Assembly (NCBI GenBank): GCA_964036045.1
Contig: OZ038385.1
Location: forward strand, 28,108,853 to 28,172,852
Length of the DNA stretch: 64,000 bases
Direction of reading: 5' to 3'
Source: Eutreptiella sp. 'Long Island Sound 2002'
Taxonomy: Eukaryota; Euglenozoa; Euglenophyceae; Eutreptiales; Eutreptiaceae
Made by a program: the position numbers and the translations under genes. The notes under the pieces were generated by a model. The model was not told the DNA's origin. It did no database searches and saw nothing but the letters and a program-made list of their open reading frames with translations. The first letter of the stretch is position 1, and each line of letters begins with the position of its first letter. Positions 1 to 10,200 of this stretch are shown piece after piece.

Positions 1-1
1 C

Positions 2-886
2 AAAATCGTCACGCTGCGCACCGCGAAGCTGCGACACCGCGACACGTGCCGCCTGACGGTGCCACACGCAACGCCGTGGCATGGGCACCACGGGCCACGC
101 CACCCCTTCCCCGACAACGACGATCCGTGGCCGACGGCGGTGCGGGAGTGCCTCGACCAATGCGCCGATGAACACCTCCATTATTGCCGCCATGAGCAAG
201 GGCCCACCAACCACCCCGGGTGGCGCGATGCCCTGGCCCACCTCTTCCACACCACCGGCACGCGGGACCCCCGCCTGAGACTCGTCCACCCCACGAGGGC
301 TAAGCAGGACGCCCACACCGGCCCACGGGTGACCCCAGACGGCCTGCACCTCCACGTCGGGGGCTACCGCCGCCGGAACGGCCTGTCCCCCCCCACGCGG
401 GGGGCGGCGTACCACCCGCCGGCGGCCCTCATGTACATCCTCCGCGACGTACTCGCGGAAAGCGAGCACCAAGAGCCCAACGCGGACGTGGCGTGGCCAG
501 AGCCCTTACGCCCCCGGCCCCACGCGCCGATGCCGTTGTGGCTGGTGACCACAGACGACCAATGCACCCAAGCGGCGGGACAAGCGCAGCTCCGGGCCGA
601 GTGGGTGATAGTGCAAGTGGGGGCAGGCCAGCCCGAACCCCGTGGACTCCCCCGTGGCACCGCCCTACTGGTGGCTACGGGGGTGCCGCACGACCCACAC
701 ATGGCGGTGCACGCGCTGGAGGACCGTCCGGAGGACACAGGACACTTGGTGGTACACCAGCGCGGGGGCCCGGCGTGGCTCAAGGAACATGTGACGGCGC
801 TACGGTCCTGGGCAAGCACGGTCGCCGGAGCGGAGGTCCGGCTGCACGACCACCCGCGACCAGCCCAGGCGACACCAGGGCGCTGA
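2..886 (+). pseudogene. LINE-A polyprotein segment upstream of RNase H (partial)
   Basis: The frame is open from the first bases of the window to a TGA at 884-886. The product is proline-, arginine- and histidine-rich and contains an early Cys/His cluster (CLDQCADEHLHYC). I see no RT motifs here. The next segment starts in another frame at an ATG at 889, two bases after this stop, so this is either a stop/restart junction or a frameshift in a decayed copy. Its place immediately before the RNase H-like region suggests the linker between RT and RNase H. I do not recognise a domain in it. Confidence 0.5.
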
Positions 887-888
887 GC

Positions 889-3486
889 ATGGACCAACTG
901 ACCCACAGCCACCCCGACGTCCGGTGGCACTCCACCGACCTCAACGCGAGGTGGCTCAGCCCCACCGGATACTACTGGATCCCGGAGGCCTGGGGACACA
1001 CCTCCTCTGACGCATCCGGGGGCGGACCCTGCAAACACGCCACCAGCGTCGCTCTCGCCGCCGACCTCACCCGCACGTGGGCGGTGGCCATCTCGGGCAC
1101 GGTGCCTGACGGAGAGGGGGTGGCCGCCTCCCTCCCCCTACACTACGGTGCACACAGACCATGGGTCCACACGGTGGACGCCGAGGTCATCCTCCACCTC
1201 CTGCGGCACGCAGATCGCGAGCGAACCACGGGGGTCCCCGCGGGCGCAGCGAAGGTGGTCAACCAGATGCCCCTGAGGTGGCTCCGGGACGGCCTGTGCG
1301 CGCGGGGGCAACACGCCGGGCACCCGTTCTGGTACGTCCGAGCCACCTCGCACCACAGTGACGCCCTACTGCACAAGGCGGACTGGGCGGCGTCCCAGGA
1401 CACCGTCTTGCAGAACACGCCCCCGGACCCTGGCCACGCCCAACTCATCGTCGCCAGCCGTGACGGCCATCTCGATCTACGGCCCCCCACGATGCGGGTG
1501 CTCGGCGAGGTCGCACAACGGGCGCAGACGGACCATGCGCTGACGCACCGGGGACACACACCTCTGGGCGCGGCCCACGCCACGGCCTACGTCCACGCCC
1601 GGGACCTCACCGCGGTGGCCACCAACCGCCGGGCGCTGCGGGCCCGAGACGGCCACACGCCGGTGCAGCGCAGGCTCCGCGTCCGGAAGGAGCGGCTCTC
1701 CGGCGTCGCCATCGTCCCGCAGCCGTGCCTTTTCTGCGGCGGCCCAGAAGAGACCCCGGTGCACATGCACGTGGGCTGCACCCACTCGCGGCTCCTCTGG
1801 CCCCACTACCGCCAGGCGGTGCACGAGGCGGCCCGCCACCTCCCACCTGGGGACAAGGCCCTGTGGGTGGCCTCGTGGCGCTCCGCAGGCGCCACGTGGA
1901 CGGAGGTGTTCTGCTCCGGACTGGTGCCCGAGGACGCGGAGGCGCAGCTCCGCGCCATAACCCGATACGACCCGCCGGGAGGGACCTCGGTGGACGACTT
2001 CCTCCACCACATGCTCCGGCTAGGGGACTTCGCGTGGGAGCTTCGCAACCACCGGCTGGAGCAACTCCTCCACGACCCCCTAAGCGCGGCGGCCCGGGCG
2101 CACCGGTGGCTCACTGCGGCGGAGGGCGACCACCCTCCCCCTCCCCCGCGCCCTGACAAGGACTTCGTAGCCTCCCTCCGTGTTGTGAATGGCACTCTGG
2201 AGTGCCCACTCCAAGAGGGCCCCCAACCGTATCAGGACCTGCCGGGGGGGTTCTCGAAGCACCTACAAGACGCCCTTTTCCCACTGTGGATCATCGGGCG
2301 CGGCTCCATGACCGCATGGGAGGCGCGCATCGTGGGAGAGGAGTGGGCGCGGGAGTGGGACCGGTGGTGCGCCGCCACGCGCGCCCCGGAGACCCCTGCG
2401 CAACGATACGCCGCCATCCCGCTCCGGGGGTGGGGGCCGGACACCCGGCCGAGACCCACCATGGTCCGAGGGGCGGGACCTGACCACCCGTGGGACGCGG
2501 CGACAGGGGAATGGCTGCAGGCGGCCCCGGGGCCGCAAACGGGATGGACTGGGGACGTATCCTCACTCGTCAGGACGCCCGTCCCGCCCCGCATCGTCCT
2601 TCACACCGCCAACGTGCTCCGGGCCACGGAGATACGCACGTGGGGACACGCTGCGGCCACCGTCCGGTGGCAACCCCCAGAGGACGGGGCCACCCAACTC
2701 ACTGTGGCGCACTTCAAAGCGGGGGGACCGGTATACGACGACGCCCTGTCCCGGCTGGGCGACACCCAGGGGCCCTTACTCCTCATGCTCCCCACCGGTA
2801 TCGCAGCCGCGCTGCGCCAGGAACTGGACGGCTGCGAAGGGCTGCGAGTGGGGTGGGAAGCGGTCGCGGACGGCACCCTACTGGCCCTCCTCCACAGGGA
2901 CACCGCGAACGGGTGCCAATGGGACGCGCTGACGCCCCACCTCATCGGGCGCCACGTGTACATGGCGAGCCCCCCCCAGGGGCACCCCCACCCGTCGTAG
3001 GACGACCTCATCGCCGCCTTCCACGACCACGGGATCCTCCCCGGCGACACGTGGCAGGAGGTCCAGCGGAAGACGCTTGGCAAGGACTACCGGCGCCGCG
3101 TCCGCGCCCGCTTGCTGGAGATCCGGGACCCCCTCCGACAGAGGTGGGACGACCTCTGGCTCCGCCATCTCGACCCTTGGTCGCCGCCCTCCCACCTCCC
3201 GCACACCTGCCGACTCTGCGGAGAGTGTGACACGGTGTCCTCCGCAGCAGCGACAGGCGCCAACAGGTGCGAGCGGTGCACCCAGGTAGCCGCGTGCCCC
3301 TGGCCCGAACCTCCCGCAGGTCCGCGCAGGCGCACAGAGGAGGAGGCCTTGCGCCGGCGCATCGAGGGGGCACACACCCCCTCACACGAACAGGCGGGCC
3401 CCGCGGGCGCTGCCCTTCTATGGATCCACGTGCACCTGCGGGACCCCACATCCATTGCGCACCTGTCGCACGTGTTCGCCCCCTAA
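889..3486 (+). pseudogene. LINE-A RNase H-like domain, CCHC finger and first part of C-terminal extension
   Basis: Starting at the ATG at 889, an RNase H-like domain spans roughly 980-1420. It has an acidic SSDASGGG strand, an acidic AEVILHLL helix and a terminal HHSDALLHKADWAAS motif. A CCHC finger follows at 1726-1779 (CLFCGG, then HMHVGC). Such fingers normally sit near the C-terminus of LINE polymerases, but here the frame runs on. A TAG at 2998-3000 interrupts it, after which the same frame continues through two CxxC pairs (CRLCGEC and CERC, about 3214-3280) to a TAA at 3484-3486. The next segment continues in the same frame, so the whole was probably one polyprotein with later nonsense mutations. 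RNase H is known to remove RNA from the reverse-transcribed hybrid; activity of this copy is unlikely. Confidence 0.65.
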
Positions 3487-6400
3487 CCCCCACCCGCCGC
3501 CCCCCTTTGCAGAGCCCGCAGCACCATGCCACGCCGACGGGGGGATGGGCCGGGGCACGCCAGGGCCCGCCGCAGAGCGCAGGAGGCGGCCGTCCGGGGC
3601 CTGGTGGCGGACGCGGTGGCGGAGGCAAAAGGAGCGCACGCTGCCGCACGGTGCGACCTGGAGGGCAGTGCGAGGGCCTTCCTCAGCGAGACCGCCCTCC
3701 CGGCCGTCCGCGCCCTGAACGGAGCGGGAGCCCCTACGTTGCTCCCGGCAATGCACCGGATCGTGAACGCCGTCCGGCCGGGGCTCATCAGCCCGGAAGC
3801 GGCCCTCTACGGGCACTGGATGGAGTGGCGCGAGTCCAATCGGTCGGGCCGGCCCCTGTCCATGGGGGACGCCCTCCGGCTGACGGGAGCGGGGTCTGCC
3901 ATGTCCCTCCGCAGTAGCGCCCCAGCCCTGCTGCACGCCCTCAGGACGCGCTACCCCGGGGACGCGGCCCCGTACCTGAACCAGGCGCGGGCCACGTACC
4001 CGGGGGGAGTGTCCGAGCTGGATGCGGCGCTCCACCTTCTGCACCCGCCGGACGAGGACCTGGAGGTGGGCGAAATCACGGTATTCGTGGAAGGCGCGGA
4101 CGAGGCGCCCACCCGCCCCCGGCCGACCAACCCGGTGTATGACGGCACCGGGCCTACCCCCCCGTACGCCGTCGTCTACGAGGCGTTCCCCAGGGAGCCC
4201 ACTTGGTGCCCCGCCCTCCCACCGGCGACGCACGCGCCCCGCGGCTGGGCTAACCCAGACCTGTCCCCCCCCCTCTTCAGGACCAGGGGTGCCCACCACA
4301 GGGGGCAGGTCCTCTGGCAAGAGTGCCCTGGCACCCCCCTCCTCCTCCTCGTCGTCGCGTCCCGCGGGGGCTCGGGGCGGATCCTGGGGATCACCCCCAC
4401 CCACCTCTATGGGGCCACACCTGTACCCCGCCCCCCCCTCCCGGCGCCCGCGGCGCGGGACGGAGTACACACCTTCCTGCGCACACAGGAGGTCACCGCC
4501 GTTACGGGGGTCCATCTGGTGCGGCTGCCCCCGGCACCGCTCGACGACCCCCGGGGGCCCAGGGCCCTGAGCCCCGTCCCAGACTGGGAGCTGTGGCGCG
4601 ACGCGTGGGCCGCGTGGCTCCCCCGCCTCCCCTCCCAATGCCGGTGGATGGCCGCGGACCCCCGGCCGTGCGGGGCTGACGCCACAGCCGGCCCCCCACC
4701 CCCTCCCCCCCCCCCCCCCCGCAGAGCACCACACGGCACTGCCCACGGCACGGCACTGATGCACCAGGAGGTAGTGGGAAGGGCGCGCCTGCCACCACGC
4801 ATGCCTACCAGAGTGACAGTAATGGCAGACTCCGATGGGTCCCTCGGGCGGGACGACCGCCACCACCGCCGGTCCCGCTCCCGCTCCCCCGTCTCCTCCC
4901 CAGAGTGGACGGGGGAGACCCTCGCGGAGCGCGAGGAGCGGAGGCTGGCGGAGGCGGCGGTGGTCGGACCGCCGCCGCCGGCCCGGGAACCTGGGCCAGC
5001 CGAGACGGCCGCCCCCGCCGCCCAGGCGGCCAGCCCCGCCGCCCCGCCCCGCCCTGACGCGCAGGAGGCGGAGACCGCGGCGAGCCACGCCGCGGCCCCG
5101 GCCGCGGCCCCCGGCACACCGCCGGCAAGGGGGGCAGCCCCGGCGCAGGAGCCGGACGCGTCGCCGAGGGCTGCCGCGGCCGCGCAGGAGAGCAAGCAGG
5201 GCGCAAGAGGGGTTGCGACGGACCCTGCACGGGCCGTGGGCGCCTCGCCGACGGCCGCCGCGGCAGCAGCGAAGACCGGGAAGGATGTGCGAGAGTCTGC
5301 GACCGCGGCCACGGGCGCCTCGTCGGCGGCCGCCGCGGCAGCGAAGGAGAGTGCGGAGGGCGCGAGAGGGGCTGCGGCCCCCGGCACGCCGCGCAAGCGG
5401 GGGAAGAACCCCGCACGGGCCGCGGACGCCTCGCCGGCGGCCGCCGCCGCAGCAGCAGTGGGCAGGGAGAGCGCGAAGTACCGCGCCCACGCCAACCCCG
5501 CCCACACCCACACCAGCCCCCCCAAGCCGTACCCCCCCAAGCCCTTCCCCCCGGGGCGGGAGCGGCACGTCCGCCCCCCGGCGCGCGAGCGCTCGCCGCC
5601 GGGCGTCACGCTGCCGCAACTGCAAAGGCAGCGGGACGCCCGGCGAGTGGTCCAGGAAGGGCGCAGCGGCGAGGGGGAAGGGAGCGGCGGACGGCGTGAC
5701 AGGCAGGGGGCAGGGGAGGAGTCGGGGCACGGGAAGGGCGCGCGGGAGCGCGGGCAGGGGGCCCAGGTGCAGGGGACGGAGAGAGGGGTGGTGGGAGAGT
5801 GAGCGGGCCGGGGCGTAGTGGACGAGGGGCGGGACCCGCGACTCGGGCAGGGGGCCGGGGAGGGGCCAGGGCACGGGAAGGGTGTTCAGGGGCGCGGGCA
5901 GGGTACCCAGGCCCAGGGGGCTGGACAAGGGGGGATGGGAGAGCGAGCGGGCCGGGGTGTGGGGGACGAGAGGCGGGACCCGTGACATGGGCACGGGACC
6001 GGAAAGGGGCCCAAGGGCAAGGGCAAGGGCAAGGGCAAGGGCCCCAAAGGACGGGAGGGACGGGGCACGGGAGCCCAGGGGGGAGGGCGGGGCGAGGGGA
6101 GGGGGGCAGAGGGCGGGGCACCCCCGCAGCCGGAAGTGCAGCCGGTGAGGTGCATCCCCCCCGGCATCCAACAGATGCCGGCACACCACACCTACCACCA
6201 CCACCACCACCACCACCACCACCTCTACAACATCGACCCTGACGCCGGCGAGCTCATCCCCCCCCAACCCCCACGACACCAGCACCAGCAAGCCCCCCCC
6301 GCGCCGAGGGCGGAGCCGGCGCGGGTGGCCTCGGCGGAGGGGGGACGGGGCGTGGCACCGGCGCCGCAGGTGCAGGAGCAGCGAGGGGGGCCGGCACAGG

Positions 6401-6843
6401 GAGCGGAGGAGAGCCGGCCGTGGAACGTGGACTGGGGCGCAGTCCCGGACCCGCTGGGGGGGGAGACCCTCCCCCTGGTGGGGGAAGTGTACGGGTGGTT
6501 GTGCTGGGCCAGCCAGGGGACCTCCAGGAGGTCGCGGAACCGGCCCTTCGATGCCGTGCTCCTCCGGAGGGACGGAGGACACCGAGAGGCACCCCCGGGG
6601 GGGTGGGCGGTACCAGAGGACCACGAGAGGGTCCTCAGGTCAGTGATCCGGGCGGCGTGGCCCGACAGGGAGCCGACGTGGCCGGCCTTCCTGGAGGGGG
6701 GAGCGGTGCTCCGCATCACGGATGCGGACGCCAACAACTGGCTCCCCCGGGCTTTGCGTAGCGCCCTCGCCCACTGGCGCTACCGCCGGCACAACCCGCC
6801 GCCGCCGCAGCCCCAACCCCCACACAAGCGGCGGCGCAAGTGA
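3487..6843 (+). pseudogene. LINE-A long C-terminal extension ending in a KRRR tail
   Basis: This is in the same frame as the RNase H segment; an internal ATG lies at 3526. In-frame TGAs occur at 5800-5802 and 5983-5985. The first falls in a 144-bp internal duplication whose sister copy has CGA at that codon (5944-5946), so it looks like a CpG C-to-T change. The second aligns with a CGA in the other copy. The region is Ala/Pro-rich at 4980-5780, Gly/Lys-rich near 6000-6050 and has a histidine run at about 6190-6225. The last ~140 residues (from ~6420) contain a GGW-centred domain and end in PPHKRRRK, which could be a nuclear-localisation-type tail. Equivalent sequence occurs in LINE-B at the same distance from its CCHC finger. 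No enzymatic function is recognised. Confidence 0.6.
5793..6060 (+). repeat. 144-bp internal duplication and GGCAAG microsatellite
   Basis: The block starting at 5793 is repeated at 5937, a spacing of 144 bp or 48 codons, so the duplication keeps frame. It is followed by four to five GGCAAG units near 6018-6045. The two copies differ at several CpG sites, which is how the two in-frame TGA codons can be traced to CGA. Confidence 0.75.
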
Positions 6844-7210
6844 CGGCCCAGACGGCGGGCACGGGAGGGGGGGATGGGCCCCCTGACCCACGCCCCCCCC
6901 GAGTCAGCCCAGGGCCCATCCCTGCCACCCCCCGAGGGTGCCCCCCGAGGGAGAACGGTGCTGTGCTGTGAGGGACAGGCACCCTCCCCTGTCGTGCACC
7001 CGGGCCACCCAGCCTCACCCGCGCTCTCCCTTCCCAGGGTTCGCGCCCCTGCCGCACCGCCATATCCCCCGCGCGTACTCGTGACCGTGCCGATGTGCGA
7101 AGGGACGAGCAGTGGCCTCCGTCTCGACGCAGGGGCCTCCGCGTGTGGGGGGCCCTGAGTGCTGCTGATGGCAATCTATTGGTGCAGACGAGGAGTTGGA
7201 CCCCGTGCCC
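6844..7210 (+). other. LINE-A 3' non-coding lead-in to the minisatellite
   Basis: GC-rich sequence between the TGA at 6841-6843 and the first repeat unit. I see no gene and no convincing regulatory site. The last ~30 bases begin to resemble the repeat unit. Confidence 0.5.
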
Positions 7211-10200
7211 CGTGCGACTGCTGTGGGGCTGGACCCCAAAAGCCAACAGGGGCAGGGCCCCGTGCGATCACCGAGGGGCTGGGCCCCAGAAGCCGAGTGG
7301 GGCAGGGCCCCGTGCGATCACCGAGGGGCTGGGCCCCAGAAGCCGAGTGGGGCAGGGCCCCGTGCGATCACCGAGGGGCTGGGCCCCAGAAGCCGAGTGG
7401 GGCAGGGCCCCGTGCGGCCGCCGTGGGGCTGGGCCCCAGGAGCGGAGTGGGGCAGGGCCCCGTGCGACCGCCGTGGGGCTGGGCCCCAGAAGCCGAGTGG
7501 GGCAGGGCCCCGTGCGACCGCCGAGGGGCTGGGCCCCAGAAGCCGAGTGGGGCAGGGCCCCGTGCGATCACCGAGGGGCTGGGCCCCAGAAGCCGAGTGG
7601 GGCAGGGCCCCGTGCGATCACCGAGGGGCTGGGCCCCAGAAGCCGAGTGGGGCAGGGCCCCGTGCGACCGCCGTGGGGCTGGGCCCCAGAAACCGAGTGG
7701 GGCAGGGCCCCGTGCGACCGCCGAGGGGCTGGGCCCCAGAAGCCGAGTGGGGCAGGGCCCCGTGCGATCACCGAGGGGCTGGGCCCCAGAAGCCGAGTGG
7801 GGCAGGGCCCCGTGCGATCACCGAGGGGCTGGGCCCCAGAAGCCGAGTGGGGCAGGGCCCCGTGCGACCGCCGTGGGGCTGGGCCCCAGAAGCCGAGTGG
7901 GGCAGGGCCCCGTGCGACCGCCGAGGGGCTGGGCCCCAGAAGCCGAGTGGGGCAGGGCCCCGTGCGATCACCGAGGGGCTGGGCCCCAGAAGCCGAGTGG
8001 GGCAGGGCCCCGTGCGACCGCCGTGGGGCTGGGCCCCAGAAGCCGAGTGGGGCAGGGCCCCGTGCGACCGCCGAGGGGCTGGGCCCCAGAAGCCGGGTGG
8101 GGCAGGGCCCCGTGCGACCGCCGAGGGGCTGGGCCCCAGAAGCCGAGGGGGGCAGGGCCCCGTGCGACCGCCGTGGGGCTGGGCCCCAGAAGCCGAGTGG
8201 GGCAGGGCCCCGTGCGACCGCCGTGGGGCTGGGCCCCAGAAGCCGAGTGGGGCAGGGCCCCGTGCGACCGCCGTGGGGCTGGGCCCCAGAAGCCGAGTGG
8301 GGCAGGGCCCCGTGCGACCGCCGTGGGGCTGGGCCCCAGAAGCCGAGTGGGGCAGGGCCCCGTGCGACCGCCGTGGGGCTGGGCCCCAGCAGCCGAGTGG
8401 GGCAGGGCCCCGTGCGACCGCCGAGGGGCTGGGCCCCAGAAGCCGAGTGGGGCAGGGCCCCGTGCGATCACCGACCGCCGTGGGGCTGGGCCCCAGAAGC
8501 CGAGTGGGGCAGGGCCCCGTGCGACCGCCGTGGGGCTGGGCCCCAGAAGCCGAGTGGGGCAGGGCCCCGTGCGATCACCGAGGGGCTGGGCCCCAGAAGC
8601 CGAGTGGGGCAGGGCCCCGTGCGACCGCCGAGGGGCTGGGCCCCAGAAGCCGAGTGGGGCAGGGCCCCGTGCGATCACCGAGGGGCTGGGCCCCAGAAGC
8701 CGAGAGGGGCAGGGCCCCGTGCGACCGCCGAGGGGCTGGGCCCCAGAAGCCGAGTGGGGCAGGGCCCCGTGCGATCACCGACCGCCGTGGGGCTGGGCCC
8801 CAGAAGCCGAGTGGGGCAGGGCCCCGTGCGACCGCCGAGGGGCTGGGCCCCAGAAGCCGAGTGGGGCAAGGCCCCGTGCGACCGCCGAGGGGCTGGGCCC
8901 CAGAAGCCGAGTGGGGCAGGGCCCCGTGCGACCGCCGAGGGGCTGGGCCCCAGAAGCCGAGTGGGGCAGGGCCCCGTGCGACCGCCGAGGGGCTGGGCCC
9001 CAGAAGCCGAGTGGGGCAGGGCCCCGTGCGATCACCGACCGCCGTGGGGCTGGGCCCCAGAAGCCGAGTGGGGCAGGGCCCCGTGCGACCGCCGTGGGGC
9101 TGGGCCCCAGAAGCCGAGTGGGGCAGGGCCCCGTGCGATCACCGAGGGGCTGGGCCCCAGAAGCCGAGTGGGGCAGGGCCCCGTGCGACCGCCGAGGGGC
9201 TGGGCCCCAGAAGCCGAGTGGGGCAGGGCCCCGTGCGATCACCGAGGGGCTGGGCCCCAGAAGCCGAGAGGGGCAGGGCCCCGTGCGACCGCCGAGGGGC
9301 TGGGCCCCAGAAGCCGAGTGGGGCAGGGCCCCGTGCGATCACCGACCGCCGTGGGGCTGGGCCCCAGAAGCCGAGTGGGGCAGGGCCCCGTGCGACCGCC
9401 GAGGGGCTGGGCCCCAGAAGCCGAGTGGGGCAAGGCCCCGTGCGACCGCCGAGGGGCTGGGCCCCAGAAGCCGAGTGGGGCAGGGCCCCGTGCGACCGCC
9501 GAGGGGCTGGGCCCCAGAAGCCGAGTGGGGCAGGGCCCCGTGCGACCGCCGTGGGGCTGGGCCCCAGAAGCCGAGTGGGGCAGGGCCCCGTGCGACCGCC
9601 GAGGGGCTGGGCCCCAGAAGCCGAGTGGGGCAGGGCCCCGTGCGACCGCCGAGGGGCTGGGCCCCAGCAGCCGAGTGGGGCAGGGCCCCGTGCGACCGCC
9701 GAGGGGCTGGGCCCCAGAAGCCGAGTGGGGCAGGGCCCCGTGCGATCACCGACCGCCGTGGGGCTGGGCCCCAGAAGCCGAGTGGGGCAGGGCCCCGTGC
9801 GACCGCCGTGGGGCTGGGCCCCAGAAGCCGAGTGGGGCAGGGCCCCGTGCGATCACCGAGGGGCTGGGCCCCAGAAGCCGAGTGGGGCAGGGCCCCGTGC
9901 GACCGCCGAGGGGCTGGGCCCCAGAAGCCGAGTGGGGCAGGGCCCCGTGCGATCACCGAGGGGCTGGGCCCCAGAAGCCGAGTGGGGCAGGGCCCCGTGC
10001 GACCGCCGAGGGGCTGGGCCCCAGAAGCCGAGTGGGGCAGGGCCCCGTGCGATCACCGACCGCCGTGGGGCTGGGCCCCAGAAGCCGAGTGGGGCAGGGC
10101 CCCGTGCGACCGCCGAGGGGCTGGGCCCCAGAAGCCGAGTGGGGCAAGGCCCCGCGCGACCGCCGAGGGGCTGGGCCCCAGAAGCCGAGTGGGGCAGGGC

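Noticed and set aside
3418-6624. 1,068-codon minus-strand open frame opposite LINE-A
   Set aside because: Antisense shadow of GC-rich coding sequence; the plus frame has RNase H-linked continuity and homology to LINE-B.
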